A DNA stretch of 64,000 bases from Rhizophlyctis rosea (lineage: Eukaryota > Chytridiomycota > Chytridiomycetes > Rhizophlyctidales > Rhizophlyctidaceae), in contig JADGJC010000133.1 in NCBI GenBank assembly GCA_027596075.1, positions 42,057 through 106,056 on the forward strand, read 5' to 3'. Below the pieces are notes generated by a model, which had not been told where the DNA came from, searched no databases, and saw only the letters and a list, made by a program, of their open reading frames with translations. The translations under genes and the position numbers were made by a program. Below, piece after piece: positions 24,460 through 36,917 of this stretch; position 1 is the stretch's first letter; every line of letters begins with the position of its first letter.

Positions 24460-24776
24460 TATGTGTGGTGTGCAAGTGTATGGTGTGAATGTTGACAGGA
24501 TCTACGTTGTTGCAAAGGAAGGGAGGAAATGACATTATGGGAAGTACGGGAAAGCAAAGCACAAGCAAACAGGTGGCACGGAAGTGGCTTAGGTTACGCG
24601 TTTTGGGTCCGGGCGATCTTCGCAGCTGGCTTCCTCACTTTCTTCCAACCCTGTTGCAATTTACCTGGTATTGCCTTCCAAGAAGCAATCTATATATTGG
24701 CATACATATCAAGTGAGAACCTTGAAGGCTACTGCGACATCTTTGCTCTGACAATCACCGTTACTCTGCTTTCAAG
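24460..24776. promoter_or_regulatory. Shared divergent promoter region, WDR27 and TMEM216
   Basis: 317 bp between opposed start codons. No known motif could be assigned by eye; the role is inferred from layout. Confidence 0.5.
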
Positions 24777-25521
24777 ATGGGTCTGGCAGGTATGCACATG
24801 CGATTCGAGTGTTTTTGTATTGAATCGCACACTCATCCATCAACCATTCCCTGCAGATGGCCCCCGAATTGTACGTACATGGTTCCATTGTCATATGTAC
24901 ACTCAAGCTGATGCATAAAATCATAGTACTCATCCTTACCGCTCCAAATACTCCTCTACTTCAACCAACTGCTCATTCCAGTATGGTGGATCATCACTTT
25001 TGCAATGCTGATATGGAAAGGTGCCTACTTTTTTTTCACTTGGTCCCCTTGCCCACGGCTCATTAGCTAGATGTCGTGTTGATCCCCAACAGGCAAGGAG
25101 TTTCCATATCCGCCCACAGCATTAGCGCTTGAAATCACGGCAACGTTCGCACTCGCACTTATTGAAACAACGAGGATCTTTCTGGGTTTGTCACGCGCGC
25201 CTTTCAAAATCCGAATGAACTGATCTTATTGACCTCAAACATGAACAGGATCCAGAGGTAATAAAACAGAGGAACGGTACTCTACGGGAGCATTTTTAGG
25301 ATTGTCAGTTGCACTAGTATTTGGATATCTATACTACTGCTTATGGCAGACTTATGTGTAAGTGATTGCCAGTCTCGACCGTCTGCTTCATACTTCTTAA
25401 TTGTCCCTCTTATAGAGTCCTCCTCGACGTCATAGTCAATTCCATCGGCATCATCTTCATTGGCGGAGAAGTAGTCGCCGGAACACTGCTGTTCATCACA
25501 CTGTCCCGACAATATCGATGA
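24777..25521 (+). CDS. TMEM216: Transmembrane protein 216 (ciliary transition zone, MKS module)
   Basis: A tetraspan protein of the transition zone, where with other MKS and tectonic proteins it gates entry to the cilium. Exons 24777-24789, 24857-24870, 24927-25020, 25093-25185, 25249-25357, 25416-25521; joined 142 aa (human 145). It aligns from memory along its length: SSLPLQILLYFNQLLIPVWW (human SSTPLEILFFLNGWY), KGKEFPYPPTALALEI, ALIETTRIFLGSRGNKTE (human GIEVIRLFFGTKGNL), LGLSVALVFGYLYYCLWQTY, VVLLDVIVNSIGIIFIGGEV. Four membrane helices are clear. The first two exons are tiny (13 and 14 nt) but in phase. TMEM80 and TMEM17 are relatives; the FLGSRGN and LWQTYV motifs favour TMEM216. It implies a motile-cilium stage in the life cycle. 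Confidence 0.93.
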
Positions 25522-25609
25522 GCACCGTTAATATGCCCACCCCAACATATCACACTTGTACATATCATCAACAAGCACAAAAAATATCCTCCACCAAGCT
25601 GCCCCTGTT

Positions 25610-27175
25610 TTATGACCGTCCAGATACAGCAAAAGCAATCACCCCAACCACCGCTGCCCCAACCCCCAACCCCTGCCAAAAACTCTGATCCACATAAAAC
25701 CACCCAGTCTTCCTCTTCTTCCCATCCTCCACCTTCCCATAATCACTCAACTGCCCAAGCATATCCTCCCCCTTTAACGAAATCACAATCGGTGCATCAC
25801 TAGCTGACCCATGTAGCTGTTTGACAGCCGCAACCACGGGTTCTAGTTCTTCGCGCATCTGTGTTTGGAAAGAGGCTTTGTCTTTTTCGGACGTTTCTTG
25901 GATAAAGGTTAGGACGTCACGCTCCAGGTTGGCGCGTTTGCGGGGTTCTACAAAGAGTTGAAGGACTATGAAGAGGGTGAAGTGGAGGGATATGAGGCCC
26001 CTGTTGTGGTCGAAGAATGAAGGAATGAGTATTCTGTCAGGTTGCGCCACTGATAAAGAATGATGATTGTGCGGGATCAACGAACCATGTCCACCATGTG
26101 CTTGCTCTCCGGATCTTATCTGAGTACAGCTGTTCCTCTATGTACCTCTCACGGATCTCACTGTTTGAGAAAATCACGCGTGAGCAGTGCAGCATGCATC
26201 ACAAGCCTTCCTCCACAATGCCTCACTTTAAATACTCTCTATGACATCGTTCAAAGTTCTCTATGGCGGCTTTGTAATCTTGCTTTGCGGTTGTTTCACT
26301 CTGCTCAAGATTAAGATCTCGTCGATACAATTCCGTGAAACGCGTTATGTCCGTGTCTAGCCATGAGTCTTTCCGCTGACCCGCTTTCTCATTACTACCG
26401 ATACTAATTGATCAAGATGTAGCATTTGAAAGCACACCTGCAAAAGCGAGTTCAACTCCTTCTGACACTTCCTCCGCTCTTCTATCGTTCTCTCATATGT
26501 GGTTTTAGCCTGATCCGACCGCTCCCTCGCCGCATTGAGCTCTGCATCTTTTGCGAGGACGCGGTTTTTGCAGTCTTGAACAACGCTATATCCCGTAGCG
26601 GTGTTTAACATGTTACTGATTTCGGGGAGAATGGTGTCTGTAAGGCGTGAATGGATACGTGTTGCGGAGCGGGAGAGTTCATCTTTTTGTGAGGAGGCAA
26701 GAGATATGACGGGATCTAGGGCGGTGCGTAGCTGTTGGGCGGTTGTGGAAGTTGGCGGAAGAGGGTTGGTATCTGGAGTATCGGTGGTTGGCGTGGGTGT
26801 GGGAAGGTTGGGTTCTGGCAGAGGTCCTGCTTTCGTGTGTTCTGAGGTTGTAGGCGTCGCACTTTGCGCTACTGTGGGATCGGGCGGAGATTCTTTTGGT
26901 GGGGATACTTTTTCAGTGACATGCGTCAACTTATCCTCCGCAGATGATGTGTCCGGACCCGGTGTGAGTTCTACTGGGGGTCCCTTGGTGCCGCTTCTCA
27001 GTGAACGCTGTACCGGTGCCCATCGTATCACTGATCTTTCGGTAAGCGGCAGCACCCTTACTCTGCTAGCTGGACCAGCTTTACTTAGTGCTATCAGCAC
27101 CTGTCCTCCGATGCCTGTCATCTGCAAATTTATGGCGTGGAGAAGGTGAAACCGCCATCCCGACGCGATAAACAT
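25610..27175 (-). CDS. SHE9: Mitochondrial inner membrane protein SHE9/MDM33
   Basis: A matrix-facing inner-membrane protein needed for normal mitochondrial shape; in yeast it is tied to inner-membrane division. Exons 27175-26438, 26375-26227, 26160-26086 and 26000-25610 give 450 aa. Order: basic N-terminal targeting region (VRVLPLTERSVIRWAPVQRS), a Pro/Thr-rich low-complexity linker, a coiled coil (SNMLNTATGYSVVQDCKNRV to RKCQKELNSLLQRKDSWLDT), then DITRFTELYRRDLNLEQSE, REYLNEIRERYIEEQLYSDK, the first membrane helix (WGLISLHFTLFIVLQLFVEP) with the family motif EPRKR, and a C-terminal helix (GLGVGAAVVGVIAFAVSG). These match She9 over the whole second half. It converges on TMEM216 (88 bp between stops) and is divergent with PTRH2 (146 bp between starts). 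Confidence 0.93.
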
Positions 27176-27321
27176 CGACAGTAATGAAATGCACGTAGCC
27201 GGCTTCTTGTTGGCTGGAACATTGCACTGGGTCGTCCTGGTCCGGCCAGGCCTGAAAATAGATCATCCCAACTCGTCCTGTCAAAATTCAATCTTCTCCC
27301 CCCACTGGGCTGCTCCCTCTC

Positions 27322-28183
27322 ATGACACCAACACTCTTGTATTTTCTAGGAGGGCTACTACTGGGACTACTCCTGGCTCGATTACTACCAAAGAAGCTAC
27401 TAGCACATTTCCCACTTGCAACACTTAACCGTGTTTCCACTTCCCGCAACCAACCAAATGGGCCAACAAAAACGACAAAGAACACGGCGGGTTCCTCAAG
27501 CCCTAAGAACATGAAGAACAACATTTCATCAGCCTTTGATAAATACAAAATGGTACATGACACGATGCTCCACCACTTGTCCCTGCCAATTGTGTTATTG
27601 ACGATAGATTGATTGAAGGTTTTATTAGTCCGCATGGACTTGCCAATGGGGAAAGGAAAAGTAGCCGCACAATGCGCGCACGCAGCCTTGGGTGCATACC
27701 GTCTGGCAGAAAAGGACGATGTGGTGAGTTCGTCAAATAGTTCAGATGTGCTATCCATTCCATCCAAACAACAGACCAACCACCCGCGTTCGTCCATGTG
27801 AAAAGGCACGGCAATGGTTGCGTGCATGGGAAAGAACAGGGGAAGCAAAGATAGCATTGAAATGCCCCACATACGAAGAGATGTGAGCCTGCCAAGATTT
27901 CAGTTCTCCTAGTGCTCGACCTCATGCAATCGTTCACTGGACACCAGGCAATCGATTGAGTCACAAGCGAGAAAACGAGACTTGATCTGTAGATTTATAC
28001 GGGATGCAGGGCATACCCAAGTACCAGCGGGCTCGGTCACTGTTTTGGCTATTGGACCAGGTATCAGTCGGATGCTGTTGGATGTGGAAGCAAGTTAGCC
28101 ATGGTATTTTCTGACGGTTCAAATGATCGTTAGGTCCCGTAACAGTCATCGACGAGGTAACAGGGCATTTGAAGTTGTATTGA
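27322..28183 (+). CDS. PTH2: Peptidyl-tRNA hydrolase 2, membrane-anchored
   Basis: Cleaves peptidyl-tRNA released from stalled ribosomes; in animals (PTRH2/Bit1) it sits on the mitochondrial outer membrane. Exons 27322-27552, 27619-27723, 27806-27882, 27948-28060 and 28134-28183 give 191 aa. The N-terminus is a hydrophobic anchor ([20 protein letters not shown]), then a polar linker, then the Pth2 domain: [20 protein letters not shown] with the conserved Lys-Gly-Lys and [22 protein letters not shown] helix (first residues spliced out here), [53 protein letters not shown] at the end. Length and motifs agree with eukaryotic Pth2. The neighbours SHE9 and TOM6 are also mitochondrial. Confidence 0.95.
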
Positions 28184-28622
28184 CAACGAATATACTGGAG
28201 GCACGCGTTGAGCACGGGGTAGTGGCTTCTGTATGAGACGGCTTGAAAGTCTTTCTCAATGTTGACTTCTGACCAAAATCGATACTGCGAGTGTTGAAAT
28301 CCCTCAGGGGGTAAGGAACCAATACAAATGAACACCAGGCCGCCGTTGCATATGAGCCACGACCATCGTTGATGCCAATGCAAATGCCGCCATGTTCCTC
28401 CTTCCGCCCCGGTCGCTTCAGGTACGATTGCGTGCCAGACACCCCTCACATGCTCCAGCCACAACACCACGATGTGATCTTCTCCTTCCATATTGTTGCG
28501 TTTCAGTATTTTACACGTGATCGAAAAATGTACAGAGTGACTATCACTGAAATCGCAGGTTAGCTTGGCCACAACCTTGTTTCAGCAACTTAACCACACT
28601 TACATATATACTATTTAAGTTA
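28184..28622. other. Intergenic, between convergent PTH2 and TOM6-like gene
   Basis: 439 bp. A 203-codon frame on the minus strand (27961-28572) crosses it, but that frame also runs antisense through two conserved PTH2 exons, so it is probably an accident. Nothing else is seen. Confidence 0.4.
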
Positions 28623-28888
28623 TCAAACGGCAAGGAAATCCCCTTGCTTGGAGAAAAGCCAAACAGCCGCTGCGAAAATGCCGCCATGGAACAGAATTTT
28701 CATGTTGCCCGGGTTGGTGAGTTCCCTAAAGAGAAGATAAAGAGATGGACACTTGTAAGGCATGGGCAGCAGAGGACGATTTTTGCTGGGCAGACAGAAG
28801 ATGCACACCTGACGAGTGCGTTTCTCTTCGGTGTTGACGGGCGTGCACCGTTAGCGCCTGCTGGACGTCCCGCTCGTGCAACGTTCAT
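28623..28888 (-). CDS. TOM6: TOM6-like small subunit of the mitochondrial outer-membrane translocase
   Basis: A 60-residue tail-anchored-type protein. Exons 28888-28809 and 28725-28623 join in frame (GTC AG|gtgtgc ... ctttag|G GAA). The N-terminal half is basic and polar (MNVARAGRPAGANGARPSTP, KRNALVREL). The second half is TNPGNMKILFHGGIFAAAVW followed by LFSKQGDFLAV. It resembles the TOM6 pattern N-x(5)-NxGxFAAGVW...DxLAP (human TOMM6 has LNLGLFAAGVWLARNL as I recall). TOM6 stabilises the TOM core pore. It is too short for most gene finders. TOM5 or TOM7 are possible alternatives, but the FAAAVW and DFLAV ends fit TOM6 best. It stands divergent to BRE1. Confidence 0.65.
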
Positions 28889-29321
28889 CTTGTATACTGG
28901 AAACGGATGGAGGTGGGAAGGATGAAGACGGTGAAATGAAGTTCGTGTGTTGAGTCTTGCAAAAATAGCCCAAGGAAGCTCAAGACGTTCACCTGCATGA
29001 CTCATTATCCCAAGCCCCGTCAAGCCACGGCTTCGGGTCCCTCCCACTGATACTCTCCACCAACTTTCCTGCTCGATAATCCCACCGCTGTCCACTTCAA
29101 CCCCTCCATCAGTTGGGCAAATACTTGTTACTCGCACGAAAGAGAACAACTATCGTTGAATCAGCAAAGTGTTCGTGGAAGTCAAGCTCCCGTTCCAGAA
29201 GTGACTCAAAACTTCATTCGTGAGTTTTTCTTCTTCGCTTCCTCTCATAAATTGAGGATATCAGCACAAGCGACCGCTTTCGATACTTCTTCCAACTGTA
29301 TCCGCTCCTACCTGTGCGACT
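28889..29321. promoter_or_regulatory. Divergent promoter region, TOM6-like gene and BRE1
   Basis: 433 bp between opposed starts. No motif assigned. Confidence 0.4.
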
Positions 29322-32300
29322 ATGCCTGAAGTGCAAGTCAAGGAGGAGCGGAAGCGAAGGGCAGAGGACGAAGACCCCGCTCGGGGTGTGTCTGAACACC
29401 CTGCCAAAAGACGACTTACCAGTGACAGTAATGGGCGGTCCGTCGGGTCGCCGAACTATCTTCCAGATGTGGACGTCAAGCAAGAACCTGGCACACCGAC
29501 TACCAACGGAGCAATGGACGTTGACGAACAGTCGGATGATGTTTGGGAGGTAAGAAGCCCTGTTTACCAGTATCGTTGTCGGCGTTACCTTCAACCGGCA
29601 AGTCTGAACTAACAAGCTGTGCATAGGCCGATATCCTGAAGTTCCAGAAAATCGCCATTTGGCAACAAATGCAAGAGTACAAACGGAAGTACAAAGACGC
29701 CGAAGACCAAATAGTGGAATTTGAAAGTCGACAGTCATTCTACAAGACCAATATGGAAACGGTTTTTCAGCGATGGGTGAAGGTATGTATTGCTTTGGGA
29801 ACTTCCTAAGTGCGCAGCGGTATTCACCCTCATCATATAGTTGCATGAGAGCTTAGATGCGTACATACAACGACTCAATCATGGGGCGTTGGCGAATGGA
29901 GTATCTGGTCAGTTACAGACAAATGCATTCGGACAAGTATACAACGACACTGAACCTTACTTCCCACTAGTCAAGCGCCCAACTTCTGAGTTTTTGCAGC
30001 GATTGATCGATAGCGCTGCTCATCCGGAACAACTGCATGATGGTTTGGACGACGAGTGGCACCAAGTGCAAAATCAATTGGTGAAGCTACTCACATTGTG
30101 CGAAGCCATCAACGATCGGTCTATACGAAATGATTCATCAGGTATGCAAAATTTGGTTCATAACGAAGTGACTGCCTTGGGTCCCTCAACCACCACGTCT
30201 TGCAGATTCGACATTACAGAGTGAATTACAGAGGGCGCTTGCAAAAGTGGATCATCTACAGACCCGCTGTGCGAATCACGAAGAAGAGGTATGTGACAGC
30301 TTCATCGAAGCAATGAGAAATTTTGGTATTGATTATCTATCCCAGATGGCATCATTGAAAGCGCGGCTCGAGAATAAGCGGAAAAAGGCGGAAGAAGCGG
30401 AGGCACGGCTTGCAGAGACGAAGAGCCGACTGGAAATAACGGAAAAGCGATTGGATAAAGCACGATTGGGCGCGTCAGCGGGGCCGGGATCGTCACGAGA
30501 AATAGCGAAAGCAGATTCATCATTGCAGGAGAAAGTCAAAACTGTGAGTTCCCTGCGGTGATGCTTATGTTCCATTATTCTGACATTTTGATTGCAGGAG
30601 GACGAGCTCACTGCAACCATTCTGGCTGAACGCCGTCTTGCCGAATTGCAAGACATGAAAACAGATCGGATCAAGTTGGTGCAGGAGCTGGACCAACTGC
30701 GGCTACAGGTGATGAATAATGCACGCCAATGGAGAATGTCGCAGAAAAGCTAACAACTATGTGCTCAGTTGCAAAATGGGGATGAGGACAAAATCATTCA
30801 ATACGCCAATCTTGAAGCCGAATTCAAGTACCAAACCACGGAAAATGCCTTGATCAAGGATCGGTGCGAGAAACTCCAAGCTGAGGTGGAAGAGCTTAAG
30901 ATGGAACGGCGGAAGTATATGGCGGAGATTGAGGTAGGTTTATCATTTGATGGTGGGAGTACTTGACCAGTCCTATTAATATTTTGACAGGCGGAATCTG
31001 CGGCAGAAAATGAGAAGATGCGGAAAAAGCTAGAAGAGGGAGAGGCATCACTGAAGAGATTACGAGAACAACGAGATCTGTTGCAGGGTGACCTTGATGT
31101 TCGGAAATCAACAGACCAAGTCACCTTGGATCAGATCGAAGAAGTCCGAAATCTTGCCAATATACGGAAGGTAAGCTATCATTTGGCAAATTCGGTATGT
31201 GAAAATATTCTCAGACGGGAATTTGTAGGAACGGCTAGATATATCAAGAGCGGAGGTACATCGATTGAAAATGGTGATAGCCGGCGAAATGGGCGATCGG
31301 GCTTTATTCGAGTTTTTCGTGGAGCATCCGGATCCAACGGCGAACCCAATACAGGAACTTCGTTCACAACTTAAGTAAGTCGAGGCGGGTGCCTGTCGCG
31401 GTATTACTGCTGACAAATTGGTCATTACGCAGCAACGCTGAGGAGCAGATCAAGGAGTTGAATGATCAACTTCAATCGTATAAGGACGCGGCAGACACCA
31501 ATGTGGACACCCAACAGGTTTGCACGTGCTGTCAATGGACTCCATTTCTGGACTAATCAACACTCACTGTTATGTTCTCAGTTGGCTTATGCAGAACGTC
31601 AACTACGGGATGAGGTTGCGTCCTTGCGGAAGAAGCTCTCGGAATACGAGCAATTACTGGGCTCTAGTTCAGAGGCATGGGATGCTTCGAAGCTGGCGGA
31701 GCGGTTACGGGAGAAGGATGAGGAGTTGAAGAGGGTGCAATTGACTGTGGATCGTCTCCAACAGGTAATTTTTTTTCTGATCAAATGCAAATCTCGGCCA
31801 GTGAATCACACCCGTAATAGACAGAATCCATGGTAACGCAAGAAATGGAGAATATTGGAAAAGAGTGGGGCGAGCTTGAAGAACGGCTTACGCGAAAAGT
31901 TTTCGATCTGGTTGAGAAGGAGGAGCATATTGCACGATTGGTGATGGAGGTGGGTTGGAGATCCTATAGATTGGGAAAATAGATGGAAGCGCACGCTAAA
32001 ACAACGGATTATTTAGCGGGCCCGGCTCAATCAAAAGTGCGCCAAGTTGGAACAGCAAGCTACTGTGCTGAACAATCAGATCCTTGCAAGCGGCAAGATC
32101 AATAACAACATCCTGGCACAAGTTCGGAGACTGGACGAACGGGAGAAGAATCTTACGGATCAGCTGGTGAGTTTTCACACACTTGAAAATGAACTTTCTC
32201 GCATGATGTTTAATGTCTACGTTATCGTTCCCCAGGAAGTGCTTGAAGGCAAATTGGCATCAACCACCACGGCTGCAGAGACGTACCAGCGACAGGGAGG

Positions 32301-32943
32301 GGAGGCTCAACGACTGATTGCGGAGCTGAAGGAGAAGGCGGCAAAGGCGACAAGTCGGTTGGAGGCGGTACGTCGCGCACATTCAAACGGACGTCTCCCA
32401 TGTATATGTCATTAATGAATGCTTTTTCTCTTTTGCAGGCTAACACGGCACTGAAGAAACGCGTAGAACAGCTCGAAAACGAGATCGATGCGCGGAAACG
32501 GGTCCAGGAGCAACTGGAGGTTCATCGGAAGAAGTTGGAAGCTTTGGAGAAGCAGGAGCCTGATAGGGATTTGCAGCGGGAGCTTGATAATTACAGGGTA
32601 TGGGAATCGCTGTTTCGTGGAGGGGTTTTGGACTTTTGATGTGCTGATGGTATTGCTTTTGGCACTTGGCAGCATTTCATCATTTGCAGCAGTTGCAACC
32701 GCGCGGGCAAGTTCAAGAATCAAATGATTGTGAAGTGTGGGCATGGGTTTTGGTTGGTTGACGTGGTTTTTTTTTTCCGCTGCTCTCGTAATTCTTACCT
32801 GTGCGGCTTGTTGGCTAACCACTCCTCTGTTCTGTTTCTTTAGCAAGGAATGCGTGGACGACGTCATCACTTCTCGACAGCGAAAGTGTCCGAAATGCGG
32901 GAACGCGTTTGGAAGGCAGGATGTGGTGCCGTTATATCTGTAG
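29322..32943 (+). CDS. BRE1: E3 ubiquitin-protein ligase BRE1 (histone H2B monoubiquitination)
   Basis: A RING E3 that with Rad6 attaches one ubiquitin to histone H2B during transcription, a prerequisite for H3K4 and H3K79 methylation. Seventeen exons: 29322-29549, 29627-29782, 29841-30142, 30206-30288, 30346-30543, 30598-30708, 30769-30933, 30991-31170, 31229-31374, 31434-31517, 31582-31764, 31821-31949, 32017-32166, 32236-32367, 32439-32597, 32673-32752, 32844-32943; joined 861 aa. The N-terminus is acidic with KxE sites; ADILKFQKIAIWQQMQEYKR begins the Rad6-binding region; residues ~250-790 are coiled coil; the C-terminal RING reads CSSCNRAGKFKNQMIVKCGH, GFCKECVDD, QRKCPKCGNAFGRQDVVPLY, ending at Leu as in the family. 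The last intron splits the RING Cys codon (TG|C), which settles that junction. Confidence 0.95.
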
Positions 32944-33904
32944 GGAGGTTGGGATTGCGTATCATCGTTCAGTAGTGGTGTTGTTTGTTTTGTCAAATGT
33001 TGGAGAGCAGTTGCTTCTATTCTTGTAGATTTACAGATTTTCGACGTTTTTTTCCGGGTTGCGTTTGGAGAATAAGGGGTCCTTTTACTTTTGGCTCTTG
33101 TTCTCCACAATAGCAGGAATGTGCTGTAAATAATTTCACTTTATGCACCTTTTGGGTTGTGCTCTTGAAATACTTGTGTTGTTTGTATCACGGTTGTCAA
33201 AGTGAGAGCCTTGCCGCTTTGTATATTGCAGTCGCGGTGAAGTGAGAGCGTCATTCGCAGGGAGCAATGGGTCTTTGTGAGCGCCGAGTTGACTGCCATC
33301 CATGCAAGCGAGGCAGATGTATGAAGGACCCGATGATAGAAGCCGGTAAATGACGTGTACTTGATTGTCATTTCGGACCCATGTCCGGCGAGACTGAACA
33401 TACCCAACTGTCTGGGGTTCATCAAAGCGCATGATCCAGTGATCGGGGTCTCTTGAGACATGATCCAACCCAACGCAAAAATTTCTATGTCTGGATGAGG
33501 AATTTTCAGGTGGAATTTTTCGCTTTGTCGACGGCCTGCTAGCGTCCAGTAGTCGTGACTTCTTTTGCACGTCACATAGTGGGAACGACGTCAGGTGGTT
33601 GCTCTTTCGGTGCAGAACGCAAGGCGAAAAAGCTCCTTTCCCAAGTTTTTTTGATTCATGTCTCGGTTCTATGATACTTCTTCAACGGGTCGACGAAGAG
33701 AATTGACACTACAGCACACGTGTATTACATCAAACGCAGATTTACCTCACCATAACTGATTACAGAATCTATTTACAATAACTGTACCATAGAATCCATA
33801 GAATATACCCAGCTCATAGAGTTGATTTAGTTTTTCCTCACTTTCATCATCGTTTCACCGGATCCCACCACATACATCCATCCCATCCCGTCGCCTAGTT
33901 CTGG
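32944..33904. other. Intergenic with two overlapping uncertain ORFs
   Basis: 961 bp. On the minus strand two 144-codon frames overlap almost completely (33136-33570 and 33141-33575). One contains DHWIMRFDEPQTVGYVQ and YRLLSSGPSYICLACMDGSQ, which reads protein-like, but there is no homology, no splice logic and both frames cannot be real. Otherwise nothing. Confidence 0.35.
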
Positions 33905-36900
33905 ATGGCGGCAGCCGGTACCTCAAATCTACGAAGGCTCATCGCGACCCAATACATACCGGAAAGGCAGACAGGAAAGATTGTCCAAATAGACAGAGAA
34001 TGGTGTGTTAAACTGGCTACATTATTCATTGATCAAGTTATCGCCGCTTGTGGGTATCAACTAACATTTTTTGCATGGACGTCTGTGAAGATGATGACTG
34101 ATAAAGGTCCCAGGAAGGGGCCGAAGGAGAAGAAGGCGGGCAGAAAGGGGCGTGAAGATCCTATGCAGGCCATGGCGGATTCGGTGAGTGCCGTTGGGAG
34201 AGCCTAGCATTTGGAATGGTACACGCGCGATGGATGACGACTCAGAGGAGAGAGCACAAATGGGTGTTTGGCGGTACATTAGGAGCGGGGAAATGAAGCA
34301 CGGGCCGACATCCTTACACGGAAAGCCTTCCAATAGTTTTGGAACATATGGCGAATGTGGGGACATGGCGAACGGGGGAATGCGAAAAGGCATATGCATA
34401 CGTAAGCAAGTCAAACCCACTAACATCTTCCCATCTTGATTTCGGATGGGTTTTGTTCTAGGCTCTGCCCATGCTCGTCTCGTATTTTGAGCGAGTAGTA
34501 CATAATAAGCCGGTGGGGCAAATCAGAGAAGATCCCTCAACAGGTCAACTATGGGAAGACGCCACTGGTGGGATGTCCATTGTTGATATTTCAGAATGGA
34601 CGTCTAATGCAGACTTGGCCTCGTCCCTCGGCCTCGAGGCGGAAGCAGAGGGCATGAGTCCCGCTCACCAGCGGGACGGCAGTCCGTCTGCCCATGAAGG
34701 AGAACAAGATCATCCTCACCATCAGGAAGGACCGAAATCATCGGGATCGCCTGGGCGGTCGTCTGCAACGATGGATGATGGACATGGCGGGGAGGGCAGT
34801 CACACAGGTGCAAGTGATGATACGCAATCTGCTGGAGAACATCATGGGGCGGGAGCATCAACGGAAGGGTCTTCATCTTCTGGAAAGCAAAATCAAGACC
34901 GAGATCGGCCTTCCAATGGTACCGACACGGACGACGGAGCGACGACAACCGGTGGATCCGCATGGGCGCCTTCTCCGCACATGACGACTGCTGAAATGGA
35001 TGCCTCTCAGCATCCCCACACCTCATATTCGGCACCACCATTCCAACCATATCAATCGCACCCACCTCCCTCGCATTCTGTTCCATCGTGGTATGACCCG
35101 ATGACCAGGTATGACCCGTATAGTTCTGGTGGAATGACGGCATATTATCCGACGTCGGGCCGATACGCCGTTCGGTCGTCATATCACCCACGGGTATCAC
35201 GGTATCAACCTTATGCGACGACGCCTTACTCATATATGTCGGGCATATATCGATCGCAGCCTGGTTTGGACTCTGTAGCAGCCACGACATTTGCTCGGCG
35301 AGCGTGGCGGCCGCCAACATCACATCCTCAGGTCATTCCGTCCTGTTTACACTGGCAGAACAGGCTTCTATTAACGATTGCTTTTACCTACAATAGAGCT
35401 TGCTTGAGTATCATAGTCAAACGCACTCCGACGGCAACCGCAATCAAGAACCTACATCTCCATCATCAGCAACGCAGCAAGACTCGCACAGAACCACCAA
35501 ACAACCTTCACATGATCAAGATCAATCGTCCGAAGGACATTCCTCCGGATCAAGAGCTCACTCATTGGGTCTTTCATTAGCTAGTCATTCACCACCGAAC
35601 CAAGCAGCAGCTAGTAGCTCTTCGGGAAAACATTCGTCCGGTCAAAGCACGTCAGCAGAAAGTGCAAAGCTTATTGTGGCTGTCAGTAGTCCGATGTCTT
35701 CAGGAAGTCATACGAGCCGCCACACTACTCCGGATAGGAATAATGATGGGGCGCTGAATATGTTGACTGACTTTGCGTATGATGAGGTTAGTCTGCTGTC
35801 AACCGAAATCACGCAGGAAACCATTATCAGCAATATCTCCACAACTGTTGTGGCTACCACCGCTGCGAAAGCATCACCCACCACCAAATTCATCGGACCG
35901 TCTTATGAGGATATCGCCAGATCCCTAGTTGGCGCCCCCGAAGAATCCGAATCATCTCACGCCGGTACCGCCGAACCGACTTCATCCCCACCTCCAAATC
36001 ATCGTCGCGACTCTACCTGGATACCTTCAGTCCCCACACCTCGACACGACACAGACCCCGACCCTCCTCCCATCGTATACCGCAACGCCCCCCTTGCTCG
36101 ACGCTCATCCCTCACCACATCAGACTTCACCCACTCCCAACACCACCTACATCACCCACCACTTCCACCATCAACACGACCCAGATACGACCAAACAACC
36201 TCCACCCCACCACCACCACCATATCCAACCCGTCTCCCCCACCCACCCTCCGACAGACCAGACCCCTTCGCCCAACAATCCCAACCCCAACAACACCAAC
36301 AACCTCCCTACCCACCCCCAACCCGCACGGACCCCTTCACCTCCCGCCACCTCTTCAACAACATGATCGAACAACTCCGCGGTGCATCGTCTTTGCTTCC
36401 AAATACAAGCATATACAACAGGAACGTCTTCCCGTCCCTTTCACCGAAATCGTATATACCTTCAGCCGCAGCAGCGTCGGAGCATGGAGGGCATTATCCA
36501 TATGGACATCCACAGGCTATTGGTCGGTGTCCGAGGCCGCAGTCGCAGATTCCGCAGGTGGGGGGAAGGGAGGGGAACGGGGAGAGGGGTGGGGTGGGTG
36601 GTACGGCTATCGGCGGTACGGGAACCGTAAAGTCAGCAGCGACACCTGCATCACAACGCCAAGATTCAGTGGCTAGTTCTGCGTCGAATGTGGCCACCCC
36701 CCAACCACCACCATCTCCACCATCACCCACGTCATCGGCAGCCCGTGCAAAAGCTGCACAAGAACGGTTTGCACGGCTTGGCCTTCCGGTGGGAGTTCGT
36801 CGTGGGGGTGCAGCTGGTGGGGCTCCTTCATTCAGGAATCGTGCGCAGCAGGCTGTACGCGGCGGTGGGGGTGGTGGGTGTGGTGCTGGGACGGCGGAAT

Positions 36901-36917
36901 TTGCGAAAGCGGAATGA
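33905..36917 (+). CDS. Long low-complexity protein of unknown function
   Basis: Unrecognised. Proposed exons 33905-34183, 34462-35331 and 35397-36917 give 889 aa in one frame. Only the start (ATQYIPERQTGKIVQIDREW) and the stretch across the first junction (DPMQAMADSALPMLVSYFER, VVHNKPVGQIREDPSTGQLW) look structured. The rest is disordered: Ser, Gly and acidic residues, then Tyr, Pro and Ser, then runs of Pro, His and Thr, then Gly-rich near the end (ARAKAAQERFARLGLPVGVR). Junction 35331|35397 is convincing (CAG|gtcatt ... aatag|AGC). The first intron (278 nt) is too long for this genome and may hide an exon; the conserved-looking frame around 34233-34380 is a candidate. The start is uncertain. 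Confidence 0.5.

Noticed and set aside
27961..28572. 203-codon minus-strand ORF
   Set aside because: It runs antisense through two conserved PTH2 exons and shows no family resemblance.
33136..33575. Two overlapping 144-codon minus ORFs
   Set aside because: Mutually exclusive frames, no homology, no splice structure; kept only as a note on the region.
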